Positions 13,146 through 25,419 of a DNA stretch of 64,000 nucleotides are shown here, piece after piece. Source of the DNA: Trichopria drosophilae (Eukaryota > Arthropoda > Insecta > Hymenoptera > Diapriidae); assembly GCA_030407085.1 (NCBI GenBank), contig CM059584.1, forward strand, positions 109,429,001 to 109,493,000. Reading direction: 5' to 3'. The position numbers and the translations under genes were made by a program. Within the stretch, counting starts at the first letter, position 1. The number at the start of each line of letters is the position of its first letter. A model generated the notes under the pieces. It was not told the origin of the DNA, made no database searches, and saw only the letters and a list, made by a program, of their open reading frames with translations.

Positions 13146-13157
13146 CCCCCCCCCCCC
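13146..13157 (+). repeat. poly-C run (12 C)
   Basis: A C run continues as C-rich sequence to about 13195. It lies just outside the giant inverted repeat. Confidence 0.9.
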
Positions 13158-13276
13158 GAACCCCCCTTCCGCACCCACACTCCCCATCCCCACCTCTTAT
13201 CTGCATCTTCTTCGTTCGCTTATATATTGGTTCCGAATTTTACAGAACTCATTGCAAAAAATATCGTATGCAACTC

Positions 13277-13365
13277 GGGCGTAAAATGCAATTATACGAA
13301 CTCGCGGAGCCGCGACACTCGTGCGCTACCAATTCCGCGAGTGCGTAAAATCGCATTTTACGCAC
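13277..13365. repeat. GGCGTAAAAT palindromes
   Basis: GGGCGTAAAATGC (13277) is followed by a near-perfect palindrome at 13341-13365 (GTGCGTAAAAT, three centre bases, ATTTTACGCAC). The same word forms a palindrome at 56934-56958. It lies in a locally GC-rich segment with CTCGCGGAG/CCGCGAG. Confidence 0.75.
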
Positions 13366-13375
13366 TAGTTACATA

Positions 13376-15756
13376 ATATACTATTAAAAAAGCTCATAGA
13401 TTTTAAGTTCGGACATTTTCAAAGAATTTTCCATTGAAGGGGCATTTTGAGGTCGTTACAATGATGTGGGGTATAAACCAACCTTTATTTTTTAATTCAA
13501 TTATGTTGATCACATTTGTCGATAGCTTCAATAGAATCGCAATATTCTAATAGCTCGGAAAAAATTCAGAAGAATTTAGAAAAAACTTAAATATTTCCTA
13601 ATTTTTTTTCAACTTTTTTGTGATGAACAAGAGAACTTATAAAAGTGAATAAAATTATTACGCATATGAAATAAGATCGACTTTTTTACCAAGAGATCTA
13701 TCTACACTTTCCATAAAATTGGCCGTAGGAAGTTCTCTCTCGTCAATGTTACAATTGCAGTTTTCGAGTACTCGTTCGTGCAAGTAACTGAAACCGGGGG
13801 AAAGCATACTGAAAGTCCATATTCGACTATTTTTGGGTATGCTCTTTCGATTGGCGCAAGTTAGAATGCCGTCAGACCACAAATACATGGTATTAGTTTC
13901 AAGTTAAAAAACACGATTTTTTTCGAACTTTTATTTGTGAAAAAATGAAAATGATCTTGACCTTCGTTTTCAAGGTTATTTCAAGGACATTACTATAAAC
14001 GTTAAAACTATAATGCAGGACGATGGCTCCTTTTTTCCTGAACAACTTTTATCCGAAACACTTTTCTTTAAGACACTTATTTTTTAATATATTGCGACTT
14101 TCCACAATTGACCTTCTGAAGGTCATTTTAGAGCTAATTTCTTACGAACTAAAAATTTTCCGCTTTTTGCGAATGTGGTGACAAATTCAGTGGTTCCCAT
14201 TTTAAAAAGTCACTTTGACTTTGAAGTAACCTTGAAAATAAAGATCCAGATGGTTGTACAATTTTACCATAAAATATTAAATAACTACAATTCTCTAGAT
14301 ATTAGAAAATTTTACAATAATCAGCGAACAAATCAGCAAATTGGTTTTTAATTTAATGTTTAACGTCGTTTGAAAGAGGAAGATTCCGAGTAAACATTTC
14401 TGTGACATATGTAACCTCAAATTGGATAAAAATTGTGTTTTTTGTATTTTTAGGTTACAATATCCTAAAACCTTGACGTGATAAGTTTGAACATATTTTG
14501 AGAATCTTCTTTTATGATATTTTGAGAAATTTTTAACTGTTTTCAAAATTTTCAATTATTAATGAAAAATGTTATCAAAACGTTAGAACATTCTATGATG
14601 AAGTCTAAGAAAATTTTTCAAAAAATTAATATTTTTTCGAGAAATTTAATTTTCATTTGGCATAAACATTTTATTATTTTTTTTTTGAGTTTTCCTGTTG
14701 ATAAAAATTTGCTTTAGCGGTTACAAATTTGAATTTAAAAAACCCTAGTAGAATAAAACTAATTTTTAAAATATATTAGCGAAGTATTATTCCAAATTTT
14801 TATTTTTTACTAATATTAATCATTCCATTTGGATGAGCGCCCTTGAAAATAGTCGTCAATGTTCTTTTCAAATTATTTTTCTCTTGATTTCGTAATGTTT
14901 TGTGGGGTCGAAACTGTAGCATACATACTATCTGATCATTAATGCGTTAACCAATTTTCTAACAATCATAACAAACAAATTAATAATTAGTATTCGAAGA
15001 AAATCAAGATTTTCTAGTTTATTCAGCTTGCGATGCAGTTGCTGATAATACACTTAGATGACGGAACTACTTTCAGAATGACATGGCGATTTTTAACTTC
15101 GTCATTACTTACAAATAACGCTAGTCGAAATTATTTAATTTTTTATAGGAAAGATATCGACTATATCGCAATAAGGAAACGAACTCGTGAATTCGTTCAA
15201 TCTCGCGATAAGTTTTTCACGTGTCACCTAAACACATCACTCTCTTACTCATATGAAAATTCGAATTTTAAAAGAACTTTAATTAGTAAGGAATTGTTGA
15301 CATTTTCTAATTTTTTAAATTCATTAATGTGTAGAGAAACTGCATGATATTCCTAAAATATTTTCTATAATGAAGCAAACAATGAAATTGAAACCCCTAA
15401 AAATAGTACAGCACTTAATAAAAAAAAAAGTATTTATATGTAGCACGTCCTGACGTAGACGTCAGTGACAAATGTGTGACAGCCGTTTTGGAGAGTTTAC
15501 GGCAACATATTTGTTACAGCTTTCATGTTCTGAACGTAAATCATCAGCTGAGAAATCTGTGATTTATGAACCGAAACTTGCACGTCTAATATGAACAAAA
15601 TATTTGCTGGCCATTTAGGCTCTGGAATTGAGATACCCGTCCCCTTCCATTTTCGTCAACAGACGGCCTGGTGTACTAGACTTTGCTCGTGTTTTCAGTA
15701 CATATTTGACGATCTGTCGAGTCGTTTGAATTGCATATAAAATAGATAGTTGTAAC
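13376..15756. other. noncoding AT-rich stretch with TTGACCTT-type motifs
   Basis: Copies of the dispersed AAGGTCA/TGACCTT motif occur at 13955, 14109 and 14213. GCCCTTGAAAATAGTCG (14841) recurs as ACCCTTGAAAATAGTCG near 48453. A 104-residue ATG frame at 15033-15347 has no recognised domain and is treated as unsupported. Confidence 0.5.
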
Positions 15757-15808
15757 ATGGGCCACCGTGCGACGATATTACCATTTGTACTTGTCTCTGC
15801 AATCATAT
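15757..15808 (+). other. candidate signal-peptide-encoding first exon
   Basis: An ATG with strong context (AACATGG) begins a hydrophobic leader MGHRATILPFVLVSAII. The frame runs into a consensus donor GTGAGT at 15809-15814, leaving a phase-1 exon of 52 nt. This is the shape of the first coding exon of a secreted protein. No partner exon is certain. The FAM151 exon at 33315 is phase-compatible, but 17.5 kb away. A TATAAAA at 15736-15742 is too close to the ATG to place the transcription start before it. Confidence 0.25.
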
Positions 15809-15814
15809 GTGAGT

Positions 15815-17397
15815 GTCAGTTTTATCAAAAGCTTATTAATTTCCATACAATTCTTCCCGCCTTCTCAGTTCAAACTTAAAGTTTCCTCACATTAACAAAA
15901 AACTAAAATTCCATATTAAAAAGGGTGTATACAAACGGATTTCAATGGAAAATTTTGGTACTTTATTTTATATACATGATCCTATGTTTGAACAAAACTT
16001 TTTATCAGTTACACGCGCGCGAAAATTTACGTTTCACAATTGTTTCTGTCGACATCCTCTTGACGCAACGTTGTTATTTTACACCCTACGAATGCTACCA
16101 TATATATAGTAACCTATCATCTTCTACCCACGCATAACGTACATGTAATCATACTTTTACAATCACTATCATCAATTGTTACATTTACTATTTTTAGAGT
16201 AATATCGGTTGCGTGTCTGTATTTTATACATCTTGAGATTGAATAGAGGTCAAGAAGATTTACATACAGTTGATTTATACAATGTCGTTTAGAAAATTCG
16301 CGATTATATCCTTAAGCTAAAATGTGTCGATTATATGATCATTCGCAGGAACGTGCCCTCGAAATGTCATGTTAAAACACAATAACACTGACTCAGAATA
16401 CTGCTGTTTCATTGAAATTACAATTATTTTTAGAATGTTGAACTAAGATTTCTTATTTTCTCTCTCAGAATAGCCAGTTTTTGAAAAATATTAATTTTTG
16501 TACTGACATTCTGTTTTTTTAGAATAGTGAAATTTTTCGTTTAATATTTTTAAAAATTAAATTTTGTATTAGATGATAATAAGAGAGTATTAGATCTTTC
16601 ATTTTCATTACTAAAATTCAGTATGGAAATAGTTTAGAATGTTTATTTTGTATAAAAGAATTGTTTAGCCATGTGACTAATTAAACCTACTAAACATTTT
16701 GTAGTCTATTTTGTATTAATGCAAATACAGGCTACATTTGACCGAATCTCATTAAAGGACAATTGATAAAATTTTACAGGCAGTCGGAAAAATTACTATT
16801 GTACTGTCAAAATAATTTTGTTTGCATAGAATTAGCTTTGTAGACAATACAGAACATAATTGTTGTGGTATACATTCATATACTAACAGTGAGAGAGTGG
16901 GAAAGGGTGGAGGCAACGAGTCTACTTATAACTAAAAGCTCGTCTGATTGAGTCGATAAAAGTTCATATTTGATGTTAAACCGTAATCCAACCAGGCTTT
17001 ATTGCAGATTGCTATAACATGTTCTGCATTATTCCAGTACATTCCAGTATTCTCTAATTTCCAACTATACTTTTAAGGAAACAACAGATATTATGTTAAT
17101 CTTATCACATGGATTTGTTGGTTTTACATTATTCACAAAGATGGAAGTGAAAATCACTAATTAAAATTTGACAGAAACGGAAATGTGCCAATTCCTTTTC
17201 TTTTAGTAATTGAAGAACTGACAAAAAAAAGTGAAAATCAAATTTATTCTGACCCAAATTACATCTATTGGACCTTTTGATTTTTACTGGCGAAAATGAC
17301 TATAAGTTACTGGAATGTTTACAATTCAGACATTAAAAAGTACACAAAAATCTAGTAATATTTACCAGTAATAATGGCAATTTTCATCTTTATATGC
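15815..17397. other. noncoding AT-rich stretch
   Basis: No exon, RNA or clear repeat terminus was recognised. Confidence 0.5.
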
Positions 17398-20350
17398 ACG
17401 GGTCTCTTGAAGAAGAAAAAAAGGCAATGAAAATGGATCTAAAATATCGAAGAATGGAAATCCATAGCTGGTGCCCTTTTCGAGATATCGACATTTATGT
17501 GTCTTTAAACTTTCACCATTCATGTTACGTTAATTTAATTTTTATCAAATCTATTTGAATAATAATGAAGCATATGTTTGGCTCAATTTTACATTTTTTG
17601 GGTATTACAATTTTCGACACTGGAAAAAATTCAATATTTCCCACTTTAAGAGTATTCCAGGATCAACGACAAGGACGAAGTGGTATTCTGGTCCTATTGT
17701 TTTTATTTTTTATTTTTGAATTTTATTTTGTTAGAAAAATGAAATAAGATATAAAACTTGTAATATAAATAAAAAGTTAAATGTGAGGAAATGAAAACTC
17801 AACAACTGCTTTCAAAAGGCTTGAATGATGCGATGAATTATTATTAAGATCGTTGATTTTATACGTATCCAGAATTGTAGAATAAAGGACATTTGTTGTT
17901 TACATTTAGTCGGCGATACTAGATTTAAGTATTTATCTACAAAACTACATTTAACAATTTTATCCATTGCTTTAACCCCTTGAGTGTGAGGGTACGACTA
18001 TAGACGTACATTCAAAAAATTTATAAAAAGCACAAAAAACAAGTAGATTTACATCACACATACATTCTTCTTAATATGACTTGTGCAAATTACGTTCTCT
18101 GAATAGAAAGTGTTCAAAAATCTTGTTTCCATTTCGGGTAGTGTTGCTCTTATCTTGCACATCTAGTGTTAAAAACATTAAAAAAATGTAATGTATGGTA
18201 GTTTATTAAATTATCTGGAAATATGAATATATTATCGTAACTCAGGACATGAAATGTTAAATAAACTTATTTTTAAAACAAAACACGTAACAGGTTTCAA
18301 CAGAATCCAAAGATTTCAAAAAAAATATGTTCGCCATTTTGAATGTTTAAAAAATGGACTTCATATTCGCAATCAGCGATACCGAAAACCTAAGTGTACC
18401 CAATATCACAAATTTTGGTAGCTTCAAAAATTCTTAACATTTTTTACCCACATTTCAGATTTTTCTCCTCATAGCGGAGGCGTTAAACGCTGCCATGTAG
18501 GTTAAAATTAAAAAAAAAACCTACTTCATTGTACAACTGTGGGTCTTCCAGTTTATCACCATCCGTCAATAACTGTCGACGCAGTCATTGCCTTGGAAAG
18601 CTTCATCGTGGTAGTTCTTTAAAACGAGGGATAATTTTGGCCACAAAAAGGCTTTTTCTCAGTCTAATAATAGTACTAAACCTCTCCAAAATAAGTGGTT
18701 AACAAATCTTCGTAGTACATGTAGTTTGAGGATGACGCATTTTTACGGGACACATACACCTCACCAATTTCACTATAGTAGATTTTGAAATGTTCTATAT
18801 AGGCAGGAATAATTCTTTTGCATTACTAATAGTACACAAATGATAAAACTAAATTTAATTGTGCAAATTAAATATTAAAAGAAGTGGTTCCTATTAAAAA
18901 AAAATCACTTTAACCTTCAAATAACATTCTAATAACCTTGAAAGCAAAGGCCATTGTCAAGGTGAATCATAGGTAATAGTTCAATGAGCCCCTTCATACC
19001 GAATTTTTGTTTGACATTTTTTTATTTAATCCTGTTGTTTTGAATTATTTGTTTGGCCAAATTAAAACGGGTCATCCTGCGTATTTTAGAAAAGAAGCAT
19101 AAAAAATGAACGAAGATGATGTATAACAATTGTGTACTCTAGGCATCGCTGACTAAATGTAAACACCAAATGTCCTTTATTCTAAAATTCTGGAGACCTT
19201 CTAAAATCAACGATCTTAATAATTTATCGTATCATTCAAGGCTTTTGAAAGCAGTTGTTAAGTTTTCACATCTTCATATTTAATTTTTAATTTATATTAC
19301 AAGTTTCATGTCTTATTTCATTTTTTTAACAAAAAAGTTTAAAAATTTTTAAAAATGGAACCAGAATACCACTACGTTCTACACTGAGAAAAAGAATTGT
19401 TGGTTGTAAAAAAATATCATTCAATTGAAAAATTGCAATTAATGGAAAGATTGCATTGCAATATTAAAGGCGATTCCTTTAATATTAGTATTTTATTTTT
19501 TACATCAGAATTGACCACTTATTCATAGTTAAGAAATGTACACTTTGAACTCGGCGGCTGTGCAAATTCCTAAATAAGACATGGGACATGTGTCTTATAC
19601 GATATATTTGTTTATAAACTTCGCATATTTAAGATGACGTATAAACAGTATCTTTAATTTATTTCTTTTCACAATAACAACTACCGAATTGCAATGGCAC
19701 TCAATCGTTCTTCAAATACCAACAAAACCTTCGTGTCGCCATTTGAGGTTATGTTACGATGCGTTTCGACTCCAACTACTATATTTTCTAACTATTAAGA
19801 CATTACTTTATAGCTACAAACGCATAGTATAAAAATTCTTTCTTAACTATTAAGAAATATTTGGTTGCATTTACGGGATATTTCTTAAGGAGAAAAGCGT
19901 TCTTTTCACCAAGGAAATGTTAGCTTTGTATGAAATAAATAATTATTTCATACTTAAAAAATTATTCGATTCGCCGTATTTAAATATACGATTTCTTAAC
20001 TATTAAGAAGCTTTCTTTATAGTAGACAATTCTTTCCCTCATTATAAAAAATATTGAGTTTCTCCTGGTTTCAAGAATTGTAACATCCGCTCCTTATTTT
20101 CGAATTACCTTAATTTTAATGGTGAAATTTAACATACGTTTATTATTATTCAAATACATTATAGAAATTTAATTAATGTAACGTGAATAGTGAGAGTTTA
20201 AAAATACAGAAATTTCGATATTTCGAGAAAGGGATAAGCTATGATTTCCATTATTTGATATTTCACATCTAGAAATGATATAGAAACATCCCTTCTATCC
20301 CAATTTTGGATCCATTTTCATTGCCTTTTTTTTCAAACAAGTCTGTCCCA
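17398..20350. repeat. large inverted repeat with a MITE in the right arm
   Basis: Left arm about 17398-17945 pairs with the right arm 19135-19381 plus 20042-20350. Clear pairs are AAAGGCAATGAAAATGGAT (17420) with its complement near 20310, TTTGAATAATAATGAAGC (17552) with its partner near 20142, and AATAAAGGACATTTG (17881) with its partner near 19170. The spacer 17946-19134 is noncoding and carries one minus-strand copy of the dispersed CGCCATTTTGAA motif (18331-18395). The right arm is interrupted by a separate element at 19382-20041, with a few dozen bases of the arm apparently lost. Confidence 0.8.
19382..20041. mobile_element. MITE nested in the right arm, dense in TTCTTAA/TTAAGAA
   Basis: The left end is CACTGAGAAAAAGAATTGT. 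The right end contains the complement of GAGGGAAAGAATTGTC (20025-20040). The interior repeats AACTATTAAGAA and close variants near 19790, 19845 and 19995. The left arm of the host inverted repeat has no counterpart of this segment. The exact right end is uncertain by a few bases. Confidence 0.65.
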
Positions 20351-20542
20351 AAATAACCATATGGAATGGTAACTGGAACTTTTCAAGAAGATTTTCCTCC
20401 GCGTATTAAGACCTGGACCGAAGTTGGTAAAATTCACTTATACTAAGTATAATATTGATCTTATTTAGGAAACTTTTCCGTCTAGTTCTGAGACCTAGTT
20501 CTGAACAAATCAGTTCACCTTTTGTTTCTAATTTTATTTTTG

Positions 20543-20762
20543 CACTGCGAAAAAAAATAGTAATATTGATCGAATATGTGGTTGCCTGTTATAGCAGTAA
20601 AATATTAAGTAATTTTAACTACATTTTAGTTGACTCGACTAAATGTTGTTGAATCGGTATCATGATTTAGTTGGAAGTACTAATGTGTAGTTGCATTGAC
20701 TAACTATTTAGGGGCTAATCGGCAACCACGTATTTAGTCAATATTACTAATTTTTTTCAGTG
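20543..20762. mobile_element. 220-bp MITE, CACTG-type termini
   Basis: Terminal inverted repeats of about 50 bp run from CACTGCGAAAAAAAATAGTA (20543) to the complement of TTACTAATTTTTTTCAGTG (ending 20762). Both arms include TAATATTGA and TGTGGTTGCC or CGTGGTTGCC. The centre is rich in TTAGTTGACT/AGTCAACTAAA words. Confidence 0.8.
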
Positions 20763-20982
20763 TGGTTATGAGTGGCAAGCTTATACAAGTACTTATGTTT
20801 TTATAAACCCGTAATGTAATGGATTAATACTCTAAAGCTTTAATCGAAACATAATAATGCACGTGAAACAAATGTACAGATGTTGTATGTTTTTGAAGTA
20901 AAATTTCACATAAAAAAAACGTTAAATTTACGTACAACGAAATATATTCTCGTCAAAATTTTATGCTACCTTGTTAAAAATG

Positions 20983-21281
20983 TACTCTCAATTTGAAACA
21001 GTGAAAATTCACTGATTCGCAGTGAATAGTCACTGATTGGACAGTGAAAAAGGAGTCACTGAGAAGCAGTGCAATTTCACTGTTTTAGACACTGAAATTA
21101 AGTTGCTTTATAAAACAATAAAATTGATTCACTGGTTGAATCAGTGAAACTTTAACGCGAAACAGTGAAATTTGTTCGTCCTTTCACTGTTTATGCAGTG
21201 AATATAATGAAAGTCACTAACCCAACAATATTCATTAATTGATTAAAATTTTGAATTTTTCACTGTTTTGAATTGGGAGTA
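20983..21281. mobile_element. MITE made of CAGTGA/TCACTG arrays
   Basis: The ends are TACTCTCAATTTGAAACAGT (20983) and the complement of ACTGTTTTGAATTGGGAGTA (ending 21281). Between them CAGTGA/TCACTG or one-base variants occur about fourteen times in both orientations. There is no reading frame. Confidence 0.75.
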
Positions 21282-22918
21282 TATACTCGATGTTGGATTA
21301 AACTCCATTTTATTTTACGCATTAATCATCTTGAAATAATTTTTTGTTTCACTTATATCATAAGAGTAATACGAAATAAGCCATTTCAATTTATAGAATG
21401 CACCGAACAGCAATTATATTAAATGAAGTATAGTACATAGAGAATTTTTGAGGTTATGACATCTGCTAATGATGGATGTGTGATTATATTGCTATTCGAC
21501 CTAACAGTAAAATATTCGGCCTGTAAGCCCAATTTTATTGGTATTACTTGTCTTTATAGTAAAATTTATTTATTTGCATAATTTCGATTTTAAAGTTGTA
21601 GATTTTCAAATCGAAATGTTGACCGTTATGATTTTGGTAAAAAGTGCGACCACTATTGTTTAGAACAAGTTTTGTTAACAAACAATTTTTTGTTGCGATT
21701 TTTAGAGAGCACAAAATGTTAACGCATTACTTGCATGATTTCCAGTAAAAATAGTACATTACGTATCTAGGGCGGAAACAATGTTATTACAGCCAGGGCG
21801 ATGTGAGAATCGAGGGCTGCGCCGTTCGCCCAAGACGATTTGCGAAGAAAGGTTATTATAACATTTTCCTACAACGCATTGTTTGGCCGCCAACAAATAA
21901 TTAAAGTTACAATATTCGGCTCTTTCGCAGGTCAATTTTTGTTATTATTGGCCTTGTATCTCTATAAAATCAATACTTGCATCTTATCGAGTAATCAGTT
22001 AGTCATCCGTTCAAATTAATCAATCTATTGCATCTCGCACGAAAAGTGGAAACAAACTTTTTTTCGCATTGCATGTCTAATTTGCAACGAAAATATTTTT
22101 ACAGAAAAGTTTTTTGTCATTCCTTGAAATAAATAATTCTCGTCGAAAAAAATTGTTCATAACTCTTTTTATAACCATCCACTTAGTTATTATCAACAGT
22201 TTCCACGCATTCCGATAAGAAATATTCATTTTTATTCCTTTTCATGTCGGTAATGCCAATCACCAATCGGAAAAATTCAAATTTTATCAAAACATAGACT
22301 TTGTTACGATTAAGTACAGTAGATAGTTTCTCGGCTTAGCAGTCTCTTATAGAGAAAAGTAATAATAGATCAATACACAAAGGGTTGTCTTTGATTACGA
22401 TATGCAGAAATGTTTAAAATTATTACATGCTAAATTGTAGTCAAAGTGGTTTAGAATTGAAAAAACGAAATTAAATAAAGTTGGTACAGGCGTTGAAAAC
22501 ATTTTCACTTTGTTCTCCATCAATTCTTACCCGATTTAGTTTGAGATAATTTGAAATTATTTTTCAAAACATATGGAAGTCGAATGGTCAATATAATTTT
22601 TCAATGTTTTCGAAATGTCAAGTTACTGTCGTAGGGCATGATATTATGAACAGTAGACAGCCTCTAGCGGCCTTTAAATTCATTATGCAAATTGATTTTA
22701 CCTTCATTTTACATTTATGAAACGAGCACACAAATTATTAATAATGTTCATGTTCAATTGTCAGTATGCCATTGAAAAATGATCACTTTATAAACCAGTT
22801 TAAAATTAAAACTAATAATTCACTAACTTCTTTCCTCGCAAACACTTTTCATACGTCTACATTTACTCCTTTTTTCTTACAGTAAATTACTACTTTTTAT
22901 TTGTAACGATTAAAAATT
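21282..22918. other. noncoding AT-rich stretch
   Basis: Nothing recognised apart from a CTCF-like word CCTCTAGCGGCC at 22661. Confidence 0.5.
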
Positions 22919-23217
22919 ACGCTGCGCAAAATGATGTCAAATTCTTTTTTTTGAAAAACGTGAGGAACATTTTGGAGGCACATTTTTCAGCTCTTCCGAA
23001 AGGAGCACATAGTTCCACCACGACGTATTTTTTCCTTTTTTGATCTACTGTGAAGTGTACATTTCAGGCACATTAAAAAGATGCTGAAAACGCTACACTA
23101 TAAAAAGTAAAGTAAAATTAGTGATATGTCACACTGCATTTGTCGTCTTTTTGGCACATTTTCGGCTTTCAAAGGTTTGAATTTCATACTTACGTCTAAC
23201 ATTTTTTTTGCTGTGTG
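22919..23217. repeat. possible MITE rich in GGCACATT
   Basis: GGCACATTTT occurs at about 22977 and 23153, GGCACATTAA at 23067 and GAGCACATAG at 23002. ACGCTGCGCAAAATGATGTC on the left weakly matches the complement of GTCTAACATTTTTTTTGCTG on the right. The boundaries are tentative. Confidence 0.35.
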
Positions 23218-24640
23218 AACATCGTGGTTCCACTTTTTTTAAAGTTAATAAAAGTTCATTAATTATAGTAAATATAAAGCAGTCGACATAATTCGAAATG
23301 TAATTGATATGATGAATTACAGAACTTAGTTTAACTAAAGTGTTGTATTTGGGTACATTTAATTGCTAATGATTAACTTTATTAAAAATATTAAAAAGAG
23401 TGGTTCTTCTTACTATTTCCAGTTTAAGCACTAAACGATAGTTGAATTTGTAATATATATCTTTTTCTGGGCAATTGTATTTTACATGGGAATATGCCTT
23501 ATTTTCCTAAATCTTGAAATAGTTCTTTGAAGCGATATATATAGATCAATAAGAAAAATTTTATACACAATGTCAAACGACTTGCGTAGCAATAATCGTG
23601 CTCACAATAGCCCTTATTGATAGAAATAAGTGGCCAGTAGCAGATATTTTACACGTGTACAATATCTTCTAAGTGAATAAGTAGACTACTTTTGATGAAT
23701 TGCTGCTACGAATATAAATTGTACTACCGTACATTTTCATCGGTGATTTTGGACACATATGAACAATTTTAAGACTTTTTATAAATACAAAACAATGATT
23801 TTATTCATCAATTAATACAATTAAATAATGATTCGATATTGTAGTATTTCTTTACTTACATTTCATAAGGATTGTTTCTTTTTTTCTAAATTGCCTATAA
23901 ATGAAAAAGAATTTAAACGTCAATTGCTTGAGCCAATAAATCAACTATGTTGCCTTGCAAGATTACCTGAATACCTAGTTATTGGTACAATAAAATAGCT
24001 ACAAATAATAATTAATCATATGAGCTTATATTACTTTCAATCTCTCCGCTCGAAGACGGGTAATTTCACTGATAGAACGTTCCAATAACATCTTGATATA
24101 TGATATTGTTGGTAGCATTATAACGATGTAAAAATGTGTGCCGCAAAGGTATAAACAACAGTTTTATTTCTCAGATTTGACATAGCCCAGTTTTATGACC
24201 TTAATTAAAAGATTGTAATGCTTTCCTTCCATTCTAGTTAAATAAGTTTTTTGGATCTCATTCTAGAGTATGGATGTGAAAATGTCCAAAAGACGATGTT
24301 TGACCCATTTGACCTTCAATTTGGTCAAAAACTTCGTACTCGATTAGTTCCTCCGTTCGGCTCATTTTGTACCGAATTATAACAAATTTTCCAAATTTCC
24401 ATGTCCAATTACCTATGAAAACTTACAGCAAAATACGTTAAATATACTACACTAAGCCAACAAATTAGGAGAGAGCATGACCGTGTCCGAGCAGAAGGTG
24501 ATAAACCAAAAATAAAGATTCTGTCGATGATTTCGAAAATTAAATGTACTTGAAAGAAAACGAACTATCGAAACGCCGAGAACAAAATAACCGACACTTC
24601 AAAAAATGACTGACCGTTTGTCGATGCGTCTTTTTTTTTA
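23218..24640. other. noncoding AT-rich stretch
   Basis: No supportable feature was seen. Confidence 0.5.
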
Positions 24641-24644
24641 TGTG

Positions 24645-24725
24645 TTGGCTTTTCGACAATCGGCTTTAGGACAGTTGGTTTTTTGACCTGTCGGGTTTTT
24701 GATCTGTCGGTTTTTCGACCCGCAC
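24645..24725 (+). repeat. minisatellite, 16-18 bp CTGTCGGTTTTTxGA unit
   Basis: About four degenerate units of the form GGTTTTTTGACCTGTCG lie in tandem. This accounts for the repetitive minus-strand KTDRSKTRQVKKPT-like frame, which is not a gene. Confidence 0.7.
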
Positions 24726-25228
24726 CTATTTTTGCCAAGTATTTTGAAAATCGGAATGAATAGTCTGTGATACCCATTCGTTATAAATTTTTTTTCGTTT
24801 ATTGATAACATTTTTTGTTGTTGATAATTTCTCGCCGTTGTCATTTGTATAAAGCCGAAAGCCCTACCTAAACTGTTGTTAGTTTGGTAACCAAGACAAA
24901 ATGTAAAATAAAAAAAAATATTAAAATTTTTCTACAGAATATTTCCTAGAGAATTACTGAATATTTTTAAATTTATAGGGGTAACTTAAAAAGATAACAT
25001 TAGTTATAAACTATAATTCAAAAAGGGCAAAAAACACGTATTTTAGTAATTTATTTGTAATATAACGACAATTAACAATACAACAGTTCCAATTTAACAG
25101 AAATTGTTCGCGAGGTTTCAAGGAAGAGAACTCAAAAATAGAAAATCTCCATTTTTAACAAAGTAAAATCTACTAACAAAGCTTTCTAACAAAGTAAACC
25201 CTCCCTGCGTAATAGGTCGCCCAAACTA
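24726..25228. other. noncoding AT-rich stretch
   Basis: Nothing recognised. Confidence 0.5.
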
Positions 25229-25419
25229 CAGTAGGACCTCTCTTATTCTAATTAGTAAAGTTTTTCAGGATGGCGCCGACCTCTCTTATTCTAATTTTCC
25301 CCTTACCCCCACTTACTTTGCTTGCGAGCTTGTAATTAGTGGACAATATTTTTCGTTGACTTTTCGTGTGATAGTGGGAGAAGACTTGAATGTGTAGATT
25401 GAATAAGAGAGGCCTACTG
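25229..25419. mobile_element. 191-bp pogo/mariner-type MITE
   Basis: The ends are CAGTAGGACCTCTCTTATTC (25229) and the complement of GAATAAGAGAGGCCTACTG (ending 25419), with TA on both sides. An extra internal copy of GACCTCTCTTATTCTAATT lies at 25270. The CAGTAG terminus is shared with the 2458 and 2872 elements. Confidence 0.85.

Noticed and set aside
15033..15347. 104-residue ATG frame with a vague PB1-like pattern
   Set aside because: No clear domain motif; codon use and composition match surrounding AT-rich DNA, and there is no flanking splice or promoter evidence.
15736..15742. TATA box driving the 15757 exon
   Set aside because: TATAAAA is only about 21 bp before the ATG, so the expected start site would fall after the ATG.
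24565..24844. Basic, repetitive minus-strand frames
   Set aside because: Produced by the 16-18 bp minisatellite at 24645-24725.
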